A stretch of 15,098 nucleotides of DNA from Schlegelella_A sp038234975. Its GTDB lineage: Bacteria > Pseudomonadota > Gammaproteobacteria > Burkholderiales > Burkholderiaceae_C. The DNA is taken from the NCBI GenBank assembly GCA_038234975.1, contig JBBSUK010000090.1, positions 1 to 15,098 of the forward strand. The letters are read 5' to 3'. The first letter of the stretch is position 1. The number at the start of each line of letters is the position of its first letter. This document shows positions 1-6,732 of this stretch, piece after piece. The translations under genes were made by a program, and so were the position numbers. The notes under the pieces were generated by a model, which made no database searches, had not been told where the DNA came from, and was given only the letters and a program-made list of their open reading frames with translations.

Positions 1-1164
1 CAGCAGCGTGAAGCCCACGCCGGCGCCGAACAGCGCCGGCCACGCCGACGGCGGCGGCAACGACGCGTTGACCAGCCCGGCGAGAAACCAGAGGAAGACA
101 TAGTGGACGGAGAAGCCGACGCCGACCCCGAGCGCGCTCGCGAGCAGGCCGACCAACCCGAACTCGACCAGGTACTGGCCGGCGATCGCCGCCTGCGACA
201 GGCCGAGCACGCGCAGCATCGCGCAGTCGTCGAGATGGCGCGACGCGAAGTCGCGCGATGCGATGCCGACCGCCACCGCCGCGAGCAGCGCCGCGAGCAG
301 CGCGACGAGGTTGAGGAACTTGCCGGCGCGGTCGAGCGTCTGCCGCATTTCCGGTCGGCCGGTTGCGAGCGACTCGATGCGCGCGCCGCGGACCGCGGTC
401 GCCGCGATCTCCTGCTCGGCCCAGTCGACGAAGGCCTTCACCTTCGCATCGCCCGCACGACGGTCGGCGACGGCGAGCCGATAGGTGATGCGGCTCGCCG
501 GCTGCACGAGCCCGGTCGCCGGCAGGTCGGCCTGCGCGATCATCACGCGCGGCGCCAGGCTCGCGAAGCCGGCGCCGCGATCGGGCTCGATGACGATGAC
601 GCGGGCGATCGTGAAGCTCGCGTCGCCGAGCAGGAGCTTGTCGCCGACGACCAGGTCGAGCGCGTCGAGCAGGCCGGCGTCGACCCACGCCGTGCCGACA
701 GCCGGCGATGCGGCGACCGTCGTGGTCACGCCGCCCGGCCGGTCGGCGAGTTGCAGCCTGCCGCGCAGCGGATAGGCATCGCTCACCGCCTTGACGGCGA
801 CCTGCCGGGTCGCGCCGCCCTTGTCGTCGCCGGCGCGGCCCATGCTCGGGAAGGTCGCCGTGGTCGCGGTGACGAGGCCGAGCGAAGCCGCCTTTGCCGT
901 GAACGCAGCCGGCGCCGGCTGGTCACTGGCGACGATCGCGTCGCCGCCGAGCAGCTGCCGCGCGTCGCGGGCGAGGCCGCCGTCGATGCGGTCGGCGAAG
1001 AAGCCGACGGCGGTGAGCGAGGCCACCGCCAGCGTGACGGCGACGACAAGCAGGCGCAGTTCGCCGGCGCGGAAGTCGCGAACGAGCTGTCGCCAGCCGA
1101 GGCGAAAGGCCGAAGGCGGCGAGTACGGCTGCGCTGCGGAAGCGGTGGATGGAAGGGTCGTCAT
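1..1164 (-). CDS. ybbP: FtsX/YbbP-like ABC transporter permease, N-terminal part (runs off left edge)
   Basis: My reading of the minus strand gives 388 uninterrupted codons from an ATG at 1164 to the window edge, so the C-terminal half or more is missing (family members are about 800 residues). The protein begins with a short cytoplasmic stretch containing FRLGWRQLVRDFRAGELR, then a first membrane segment at about 38-56. A large extracytoplasmic domain follows to about residue 282. Further hydrophobic segments lie at about 283-303, 333-357 and from 377. One early helix, a big periplasmic domain and then a helix bundle is the architecture of the MacB/LolE/YbbP permease class, which works with a LolD-like ATPase on lipoproteins, lipids or hydrophobic compounds. 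No ATPase gene lies upstream; one could lie left of the window. The Shine-Dalgarno is weak, but no better start is visible. The substrate is unknown. Confidence 0.85.
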   Translation of the reverse strand, partial: MTTLPSTASAAQPYSPPSAFRLGWRQLVRDFRAGELRLLVVAVTLAVASLTAVGFFADRIDGGLARDARQLLGGDAIVASDQPAPAAFTAKAASLGLVTATTATFPSMGRAGDDKGGATRQVAVKAVSDAYPLRGRLQLADRPGGVTTTVAASPAVGTAWVDAGLLDALDLVVGDKLLLGDASFTIARVIVIEPDRGAGFASLAPRVMIAQADLPATGLVQPASRITYRLAVADRRAGDAKVKAFVDWAEQEIAATAVRGARIESLATGRPEMRQTLDRAGKFLNLVALLAALLAAVAVGIASRDFASRHLDDCAMLRVLGLSQAAIAGQYLVEFGLVGLLASALGVGVGFSVHYVFLWFLAGLVNASLPPPSAWPALFGAGVGFTLL

Positions 1165-1249
1165 GCGGCGCTGCACGCTACACGAGCGGTGAACGGTGCG
1201 TGCGTCGCCGCCGAATCACCTCGACGACCCGCGGTGATCCAATCACGTC

Positions 1250-2176
1250 ATGTCGCACCACCCCCTGCCCCCGATCTTCGTCTCGCACGGCTCGCCGATG
1301 ATCGCCCTCGAGCCCGGCGACGCCGGCGCCTTCATGCAGAGACTCGGCCCGCTCATCGACCGCACGTTCGGCCGGCCGCGCGCCATCGTCAGCATCTCGG
1401 CGCACACCGCCGCGCGCATGCCGCTCGTGCTCGCGGCGGCGTCGCACGCGGCGGTCTACGACTTCGGCAACTTCGACCCCCGCCTGAACACGCTGCGCTA
1501 CGACGCGCCGGGAGATCCCGCGCTCGCCACGCGCATCGTGTCGCTCGGCGCTGCCGCCGGCGTCGCCATCGGTCGCCTCGACGAAGGCGGCCTCGATCAC
1601 GGCGCGTGGACCGCGCTGCGCCACCTGTATCCCGAAGCCGACATCCCGGTCGTTCCGCTCGCCTTTGATCCGGGCGCCGCACCCGAGGCACAGTTCGCGC
1701 TCGGCGAGGTGCTCGCTCCACTCGCAGGCGACGGCGTGCTCGTGCTCGGCAGCGGCAGCATCACGCACGACCTGCGCCGGGTCTTTCGCGGCGGCTTGCA
1801 CCCGAAGAACGATCTTGTCGAAGTTCCGGAGAGCCGCGCCTTTCGCGACTGGATGGCCGAACGCTCCGCTGCGCACGACTGGCGCGCGCTGTTCGCCTAT
1901 CGCGTGCAAGCGCCTCATGCGGTCGACATGCATCCCACCGACGAGCACCTCTTGCCGTGGTACGTCGCCGCCGGCGCCGGCGGGCGCGATTCGGCTCCCG
2001 CTCGCATTCACGCAAGCGCGACGATGGGTGTCCTCGGCATGGATGCCTATGCGTTCGGGCCGCTCGCCGCGACGTTGGCCCGGTCTGTCGGCCACCACGG
2101 CGACCACGGCGACCACGCTAGCGCGCCTTCGGCAGCGCTCCCGCCACGCCGCGAACGAACCAGTCCATCGCCCTGA
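1250..2176 (+). CDS. ygiD: LigB/YgiD-type class III extradiol dioxygenase with extended C-terminus
   Basis: This 308-aa protein matches the DODA/YgiD family, which opens catechol-type rings (4,5-DOPA in E. coli YgiD) using one non-haem metal, probably in the cytoplasm. Visible family motifs are FVSHGSPM (His13), SISAHT (His52), DHGAW (His117), GSGSITHDLR (His173) and HPTDEHLLPW (His228, His233). The metal-binding histidines at 13, 52 and near 228 are therefore present. The residue after His52 is Thr, where I expect Trp (SAHW) in this family. Homologs are about 260-270 residues long and end near the GMDAYAFG segment (about 269-276). Here about 30-40 extra residues follow, with HHGDHGDH and then a Ser/Pro/Arg-rich end. 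The tail overlaps the convergent gene by 59 bp. The gene is divergent from the permease at 1164, with 85 bp between them and no recognisable promoter. The natural substrate is not deducible. Confidence 0.92.
   Translation: MSHHPLPPIFVSHGSPMIALEPGDAGAFMQRLGPLIDRTFGRPRAIVSISAHTAARMPLVLAAASHAAVYDFGNFDPRLNTLRYDAPGDPALATRIVSLGAAAGVAIGRLDEGGLDHGAWTALRHLYPEADIPVVPLAFDPGAAPEAQFALGEVLAPLAGDGVLVLGSGSITHDLRRVFRGGLHPKNDLVEVPESRAFRDWMAERSAAHDWRALFAYRVQAPHAVDMHPTDEHLLPWYVAAGAGGRDSAPARIHASATMGVLGMDAYAFGPLAATLARSVGHHGDHGDHASAPSAALPPRRERTSPSP
2095..2117 (+). repeat. 9-bp tandem repeat (CCACGGCGA, about 2.5 copies)
   Basis: Units lie at 2095-2103 and 2104-2112, followed by a partial copy at 2113-2117. They encode the HHGDHGDH stretch of the dioxygenase tail. 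The repeat ends exactly where the stop codon of the convergent BMP-like gene (TAG read on the minus strand, 2118-2120) begins. The unit length is a multiple of three, so copy-number change would alter the tail without shifting the frame. Confidence 0.8.
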
Positions 2177-3224
2177 TCCGGCTGTCGTCGAGCGCACCCG
2201 AAGCGAGACGGACCGCGCCGTCGCGGTCGACGATGCGACCGGAGAACGGCCGCAGCCGACCGGCGACGATGTCAGCGCGCCGCTCGCTCACGCCGTCGCG
2301 CACCGACCGCGGCAGCGACGAATCGACGGCGACGAGGTCGACCATGCCGCTGCCGATGCCGCCCCACACCGCCTCGGGCTTCCAGGTGCCGGCGACCACG
2401 TGCCGCGCGGTCCGCGTGTAGAAGCCGCCCCAGCGGTGCACGATCGCGGCGAGTTGCGCGTCGGGCGCGTACGCGCGCATGTCGCTCGGGTAAGGAACGA
2501 CCCGGACACGGCGCGCCTTCCAAGCCGACTGCGCCGCCTGGGCGACCGCAGGAGATGCGCTGTGGTGGGTGAGGACGTCTGCGCCGCCGTCGATCAGCGA
2601 CTGCGCCGCGCCGCGTTCGCGCGGCGGATCGAACCAGGCATCGAGCCAGACGACGCGCACCTGCGCGCCCGGCGCAGCGGCACGCATGCCGAGCGCGAAA
2701 GCGTCGATGCCCTGCACCACCTCGGGGATCGGGAAGCCGGCGACGTAGCCGGCAATGCCGCTGCGGCTCGCCTGGCCCGCGAGCCAGCCGGCGAGCCATC
2801 GCGCCTCGGAGTAGCGCGCGTCGTAGGTGCCGACGTTCGCCGCCGTCCTGTAGCCGCCTGCGTGCTCGAACACCGTCGCCGGGAATTCGGCGGCCACGCG
2901 CAGGGCCGGCTCGCCGTAGCCGAAGCTCGTCGCGAAGACGAGCTTCGCGCCGCGCGCGGCGAGGTCCCGCATGACGCGCTCGGCGTCGGCGCCCTCGGCC
3001 ACCGACTCGACGGCGACCGTCGTCACCGCCGGGCCGAGCGCAAGCTCCATCTCGCGCCGGCCCAGCTCGTGCTGGAAAGTCCAGCCGGCATCGCCGATCG
3101 GCGAGACGTAGACGAACGCGACTTCCAGCGACGGCGGCGTTGCGTGCGACTGGCGCGCCGAGGCGCCGAGCGCCAGGGCCGCCAGCGACGCGCAGGCGTC
3201 GCGGCGGGTGAGGTTTTTCGTCAT
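2118..3224 (-). CDS. Orphan BMP/Med-family substrate-binding protein
   Basis: This 368-aa protein aligns from end to end with the BMP lipoprotein at 13360-14559. Shared blocks are GWTFQHE/GWTFAHD, ESVAEGADAERV/ESVPEGPDAERV, FPIPEVV/VPIPEVI, WFDPP/WFNPP, AAQSLIDGGADVL/AAQSLLNGGADVL and PSDMRAY/DSDMKAY. The family binds purine nucleosides or related ligands in the periplasm for ABC import. The N-terminus MTKNLTRRDACASLAALALG ends in SHA, a plausible signal peptidase I site after residue 28. The RR pair at 7-8 could be a weak Tat signal, and there is no lipobox. Two likely pocket positions differ from the paralog: HHSAS (220-224) replaces QNTDSS, and PYPSD (244-248) replaces GWDSD. ATG 3224 is chosen because GAGGT precedes it by 5 nt. 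No ATPase or permease gene is adjacent. It follows the hydrolase gene after a 147-bp gap, so it may have its own promoter. Confidence 0.9.
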   Translation of the reverse strand: MTKNLTRRDACASLAALALGASARQSHATPPSLEVAFVYVSPIGDAGWTFQHELGRREMELALGPAVTTVAVESVAEGADAERVMRDLAARGAKLVFATSFGYGEPALRVAAEFPATVFEHAGGYRTAANVGTYDARYSEARWLAGWLAGQASRSGIAGYVAGFPIPEVVQGIDAFALGMRAAAPGAQVRVVWLDAWFDPPRERGAAQSLIDGGADVLTHHSASPAVAQAAQSAWKARRVRVVPYPSDMRAYAPDAQLAAIVHRWGGFYTRTARHVVAGTWKPEAVWGGIGSGMVDLVAVDSSLPRSVRDGVSERRADIVAGRLRPFSGRIVDRDGAVRLASGALDDSRIRAMDWFVRGVAGALPKAR

Positions 3225-3229
3225 GGTTG

Positions 3230-3234
3230 ACCTC
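3230..3234 (-). promoter_or_regulatory. Ribosome binding site of the orphan BMP gene
   Basis: The minus strand reads GAGGT 5 nt before the ATG at 3224. This decides against longer in-frame readings that start at 3239 (a Met 15 nt upstream) or as far as 3338. Confidence 0.6.
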
Positions 3235-3371
3235 GACATGGCCCCTCGGTCGACAGCGCCGGTCGCGGGGGCACGCGGGCCGGCGGGGCCATTGTCGTCG
3301 TCGTCGCGCCGATCGGCTCGCGTGATGCCAACTCGCACGCAGCGCTTTCGCGCCCGCGCGAACTGCGGTCG

Positions 3372-4046
3372 TCAGAGCTGCTGCAGCCAGGCCGCGAAGG
3401 CGTCGAGCATCGCCTCGCGAACTTCGGCATCGGTGCGGCCACTTCTCGCACGGACATGGAAGGCGTGGTCGGCGTCGTCGAACCAGGCAAGCGTCGCGCG
3501 CGAACCGAGCCCTTCGACCACGCCCGACACGAGCGCTGCGTCTGCGAGCCCGTCGCGCGTGCCCTGCAGGAAGAGCATCGGGCACGCCACGTTCGCGAGG
3601 TGCGCCGCGCGGTCGACGGCGGGCTTGCCGGCGGGGTGCAGCGGGAAGCCGATGAACGCGAGGCCGGCGACGCCCGGCAAGGGTGAAGCGGCCTGCGCCT
3701 GCGACGTCATGCGCCCGCCGAACGACTTGCCGCCCGCGACGATGAGCCGTTCCGGCGCGATGCGCGCGGCCTGTGCGGCGGCGGCGCGAACGGTGGCGTG
3801 CGCGATCGCCGGCGAGTCGGTGCGACGCGAGCCGCGTTCCATGAACGGAAACTGGTAGCGCAGCGTCGCAATCCGTCGCGCCGCCAGCCCTTCGGCGAAC
3901 GCCGCCATGAACGCGTGCCGCATGCCGGCGCCCGCACCGTGCCCGAAGACGTAGACCGCGGCCGCGTCCGGCGGAACGATCGAGAGCGCCGAGACGGCGC
4001 CCGCGCCGTCGACGTCGAACGCGTGCGCGGTGTGCTGCGCCGACAT
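3372..4046 (-). CDS. Alpha/beta hydrolase, TEX30/KANL3-like family
   Basis: This is a complete 224-aa single-domain alpha/beta hydrolase without signal peptide or membrane segment, so it should be cytoplasmic. Catalytic elements are in the expected order: an oxyanion-type HGAGAG (36-41), the nucleophile elbow GGKSFGGR with Ser108, Asp165 in GTRDGLAD and His194 in DADHAFHV. The GKSFGG elbow and the short length fit the bacterial relatives of TEX30/KANL3 (COG3571-like predicted hydrolases), whose substrates are not established. Its ATG overlaps the stop of the S10 peptidase gene in the sequence TGATG. It has no Shine-Dalgarno of its own, so translation probably depends on re-initiation after the peptidase. 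Dienelactone hydrolase is the nearest better-known alternative, but the nucleophile there is Cys. Confidence 0.9.
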   Translation of the reverse strand: MSAQHTAHAFDVDGAGAVSALSIVPPDAAAVYVFGHGAGAGMRHAFMAAFAEGLAARRIATLRYQFPFMERGSRRTDSPAIAHATVRAAAAQAARIAPERLIVAGGKSFGGRMTSQAQAASPLPGVAGLAFIGFPLHPAGKPAVDRAAHLANVACPMLFLQGTRDGLADAALVSGVVEGLGSRATLAWFDDADHAFHVRARSGRTDAEVREAMLDAFAAWLQQL

Positions 4047-5581
4047 CAGCCGGCGAGCCAGGCAGCCAGGTCGGTCTCGAGCTGCGCCAGGTCGGCGTCG
4101 CGGGTGTACATCATGTGTCCGGCGTCGTAGTAGCGATGCTCGATGCGGGCGAGCACGTCGGCAGGCGCGTCGAGCTGCGCCAGCGACCAGTCGGAAGCCG
4201 AGTACGGCGTGCCCAGGTCGTACCGGCCGCTCGCGACCAGCACCTTCAGATGCGCGTTGCGGCGCATCACCCGAGCCAGCTCGGTGCTCGTCGTCGCGTA
4301 GCTGTTTCCCTGAGCGTCACCGCGGTTCCAGTTCCAGCTCTTGTGCACGTCGTACGACAGCGTCTCGTAACGCGCGTCGAGCTCGATGCCGAGTTGCTCG
4401 CCGAAGTAGGCCATCGCCGCCATCGTGTACGGCGCCTGGCTGGCCTCGATCGCCGGGTCGAACTCCCAGTCGCGGCTGCGCCGCGCCGCCATCGGGCCGG
4501 TGGCCCGAGAGTCGAGCCGGCCGACGATGCGTCCCTGCTCGCGCATCGCCTCGAAGAAGAACGTCTGGTCGTCGATGCGCAGGTTCTTCTCCTCGACCAG
4601 CGCCGGCGCGAGTCCGGTGAGTTCGGCGATGCGCCTGGCCACTTTCGTGCGCCGCTTCGGCGCGAGCCGCGCGCCGGCCAGCAGCGCCGCCGCGTAGTCC
4701 TCGTCGACGAACGCCTCGGCCGCCTGGCGCGCCGCCGCCGGCGACTTCGCCGCCGCGCCCTTGAGCAACCCGTGGTACTGCGCCGTCGCCGCGAAGCCGG
4801 GCAGGAACAGCGCGTACGGCAGATCGTTGGCCGGCGCGAAAACGAGGCTTTGCAGGTCCATCGCACACGACACGAGCACGAGCCCGGCCAGCGCGAGGCC
4901 ACCGCTTTGCAGCTTGTCGGCGATCGCCGCGCCGCGCGTCGTGCCGTAGCTCTCGCCGGCCAGGTAGATGGGCGACGTCCACCGCTTGTGCCGCGTCAGC
5001 CATTGCTTGACGACGCCGGCGATCGCAGTCACGTCGCCGTCGACCGACAACAGCTTCTTTCGCGCATCGGCGCTCGCGGCGATCGACCAGCCGGTGTGCG
5101 GCGGGTCGATGAAGACGAGGTCGAAGTGGGCGAGCCAGCTGCGCGGGTTGTCGACCACGGCCCAGGGCCCGCGCGGCATGGCGCCGTCTTCGGGCATCGC
5201 CACCCGCTTCGGGCCGAGCGCGCCGAGGTGCAGCCAGACCGACGCCGAGCCGGGGCCGCCGTTGAAGGCGAAGCAGACGGGGCGCGTTCGCGGGTCGGTG
5301 CCCGCGGCGACATAGCTCGTCGTCATCACCGCGGCCTGCGGGTCGCCGAGGGCGGCGTCGAAGCCTTCGGGGAAGACCGGGACGAAGGCGGCCTCGACGG
5401 CGTAGTCGAGCCGGCGTCCGCCGAGTTCGGCCGAGCCGGTGCTGCGCGACGGCGCGCGTGCCAGCAGGCGGTCGACGCTGCGGCGCAGCTTGCGATCGGC
5501 GTCCTTGGTGTCCTTCGTGGCGTCGGCGCCGTCCGCGCCGGTAGGGTCGCCGCTTCGGGCGTCGGGGGTCTCGTCGCTCAT
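4046..5581 (-). CDS. S10 family serine carboxypeptidase-like protein
   Basis: This 511-aa protein shows all landmarks of peptidase family S10, which removes C-terminal residues at acidic pH. FNGGPGSASVW (106-116) is the oxyanion region, AGESYGTTRG has Ser211, ASGRYDLGTPY has Asp455 and DAGHMMYT has His489. The N-terminus is very acidic and hydrophilic (first 30 residues rich in Asp, Gly and Thr). It shows no signal peptide, which is unusual because S10 enzymes normally sit in periplasm, exterior or vacuole. The start at 5581 is supported by GGAGGAG 8 nt upstream and by an ATGA overlap with the GNAT stop. A longer in-frame reading to 5863 would run inside the GNAT gene and adds no signal peptide. 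The 3' end overlaps the hydrolase start by one base. Substrate unknown. Confidence 0.93.
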   Translation of the reverse strand: MSDETPDARSGDPTGADGADATKDTKDADRKLRRSVDRLLARAPSRSTGSAELGGRRLDYAVEAAFVPVFPEGFDAALGDPQAAVMTTSYVAAGTDPRTRPVCFAFNGGPGSASVWLHLGALGPKRVAMPEDGAMPRGPWAVVDNPRSWLAHFDLVFIDPPHTGWSIAASADARKKLLSVDGDVTAIAGVVKQWLTRHKRWTSPIYLAGESYGTTRGAAIADKLQSGGLALAGLVLVSCAMDLQSLVFAPANDLPYALFLPGFAATAQYHGLLKGAAAKSPAAARQAAEAFVDEDYAAALLAGARLAPKRRTKVARRIAELTGLAPALVEEKNLRIDDQTFFFEAMREQGRIVGRLDSRATGPMAARRSRDWEFDPAIEASQAPYTMAAMAYFGEQLGIELDARYETLSYDVHKSWNWNRGDAQGNSYATTSTELARVMRRNAHLKVLVASGRYDLGTPYSASDWSLAQLDAPADVLARIEHRYYDAGHMMYTRDADLAQLETDLAAWLAG

Positions 5582-6153
5582 CGCATTCGCTCCTCCAGGC
5601 GCGCCTTCACGTCGGGCCATTCGTGGTCGACGATGCTGAAGCGCACCGAGTTGCGCTTGCGGCCGTCCGGCATGATGCGCTCGTGGCGGATCACGCCCTC
5701 CTCGATCGCGCCGAGGCGCAGGATGGCGGCGCGCGAGCGCTCGTTCGTCTCGTCGGTCGTCAGCTGCACCCGGACGCACGCCATGTGCTCGAAGGCATGG
5801 CGCAGCATGAGGTACTTCGCCTCGGTGTTGACGAACGACCGCTGCCACGACGCGCAGAGCCACGTGCTGCCGATCTCGAGCTTGCGGTTGTCGCGGTCGA
5901 TCTTCCAGAACCGGGTCGAGCCGATCACGTGGCCGATGGCGAGCAGCACCGTGACGAACGGCATGACCGATCCGCTCGCCTGTCCGTCCAGCGCCCGGCG
6001 CACATAGTCGTCGACGGTGGCGGCCGACGGGGCGACCGTGTAGGGCAGCTTCCAGAGCTCGCCGTCGCTCGCGGCGGCGACGAGTGCGGATGCATCGGCC
6101 TCGCGCAAGGGGCGCAGCTCGATGCGCGGGCCGGTGATCGTCGGCGGGGTCAC
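5578..6153 (-). CDS. RimJ/RimL-type GNAT acetyltransferase
   Basis: This 191-aa protein resembles the COG1670 branch of GNAT acetyltransferases, which move an acetyl group from acetyl-CoA to amines such as protein N-termini or small molecules. It opens with ITGPRIELRPLREADA, the usual first strand and helix of this group. The middle block EIGSTWLCASWQRSFVNTEAKYLML corresponds to the acetyl-CoA-binding core (written here with its usual neighbours only partly conserved); the glycines of a classical Q/RxxGxG loop are replaced around WQRSFVN. NERSRAAILRLGAIEEGVIR is the typical motif B region. A GTG at 6153 (V-T-P-P-T) gives the normal family length; longer readings up to 6345 would enter the neighbouring gene. 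Its stop overlaps the S10 start as ATGA. Substrate unknown. Confidence 0.88.
   Translation of the reverse strand: MTPPTITGPRIELRPLREADASALVAAASDGELWKLPYTVAPSAATVDDYVRRALDGQASGSVMPFVTVLLAIGHVIGSTRFWKIDRDNRKLEIGSTWLCASWQRSFVNTEAKYLMLRHAFEHMACVRVQLTTDETNERSRAAILRLGAIEEGVIRHERIMPDGRKRNSVRFSIVDHEWPDVKARLEERMR
5590..5596 (-). promoter_or_regulatory. Strong ribosome binding site of the S10 peptidase gene
   Basis: The minus strand reads GGAGGAG, 8 nt before the ATG at 5581 and inside the last codons of the GNAT gene. It fixes the peptidase start and so supports the absence of a signal peptide. Confidence 0.7.
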
Positions 6154-6202
6154 CCGCCGGATTCTCGCGGCGCCGCAGTCGGCGGCGGCGACCTGCGAAG
6201 CG

Positions 6203-6655
6203 TCAGGCGCCCGGTATCGTCGTCGCGGGCTCGGCGACGATCGTCGGCACCGGCCGGGGCGCCGGGCGCCGGGCGAAGATGTCCTGCAGCTCGGCGGGCA
6301 GCGTGTGCATCGGTTCTTCGGTGACGTCGATCGCGCGGGTGGCACGCGACGCCGGGATCCAGTCGGAGTCGTGTTCCTCGCCCGGCCGCGCCACGACGCG
6401 GGTGGCGGCGAAGTCGCTGCGCTGGGCGAGCGGCCGCGCCGAGCGCGTGGTCGCGACGGTGCGGCCGACGAGGGCTCGGCCGGCGATGCGGAAGTCGGCC
6501 CAGCGCAGCTCGCGCCGCACCAGCAACCGGCCGAGCCGCAGCACCGCGGCGACGGCCATCGCGGCGCGGTCGCTGAACGGCGGGCGGGCGCGCCGCGAGC
6601 GCTTCCGGCGCTTCGAGCGGCGCGGCGGCTGGGGCGTTTCGAGAGGAAGACTCAT
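6203..6655 (-). CDS. Hypothetical 150-aa basic protein
   Basis: I do not recognise this protein. The N-terminus is strongly basic (RRSKRRKRSRRARPP, residues 12-26). A moderately hydrophobic, Arg-containing helix-like part follows at about 31-66. The C-terminal third looks soluble, with PGEEHDSDWIPASRAT and MHTLPAELQDIFARR, and ends in a Pro-rich tail. No signal peptide or catalytic motif is visible. It sits in the same direction between the extensin-like gene (77 bp upstream) and the GNAT gene (49 bp downstream), which favours a real gene. The absence of a clear Shine-Dalgarno before ATG 6655 and the skewed Arg/Ala composition leave some doubt. The basic N-terminus could contact nucleic acid or membrane phosphate groups, but this is only a guess. 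Confidence 0.6.
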   Translation of the reverse strand: MSLPLETPQPPRRSKRRKRSRRARPPFSDRAAMAVAAVLRLGRLLVRRELRWADFRIAGRALVGRTVATTRSARPLAQRSDFAATRVVARPGEEHDSDWIPASRATRAIDVTEEPMHTLPAELQDIFARRPAPRPVPTIVAEPATTIPGA

Positions 6656-6732
6656 GGGGTGATTGTGCGGGCGGCAACGGCTTGCGCCCTCGCCAACGTG
6701 CGACAAATCCCCGCTCGACGTGACGGCTCGTA

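Noticed and set aside
1165..1249. Divergent 85-bp region between permease and dioxygenase as a regulated promoter.
   Set aside because: No recognisable promoter boxes or operator symmetry stand out from the GC-rich background, although promoters must exist nearby.
103..1668. Plus-strand open frame of 521 codons opposite the ABC permease and across the dioxygenase start.
   Set aside because: Composition is Arg/Ala/Asp-rich without motifs. It is antisense to a clear membrane protein and out of frame with the dioxygenase. Such frames are expected at this GC content.
1178..2197. Minus-strand open frame of 339 codons opposite the dioxygenase.
   Set aside because: It has no motif or domain, is Arg/Ala/Glu-rich, and lies antisense to a gene with a complete set of metal-binding histidines.
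3225..3371. 147-bp gap upstream of the orphan BMP gene, examined for a promoter or terminator.
   Set aside because: I found a GTC triplet run and GC-rich partial symmetries but no -35/-10 pair with acceptable spacing and no stem followed by T residues.
4115..6007. Plus-strand open frame of 630 codons opposite the S10 peptidase and GNAT genes.
   Set aside because: It is a mirror of the two minus-strand genes, which carry full catalytic motifs. Its own translation is low-complexity Arg/Val/Glu/Ala with no domain.
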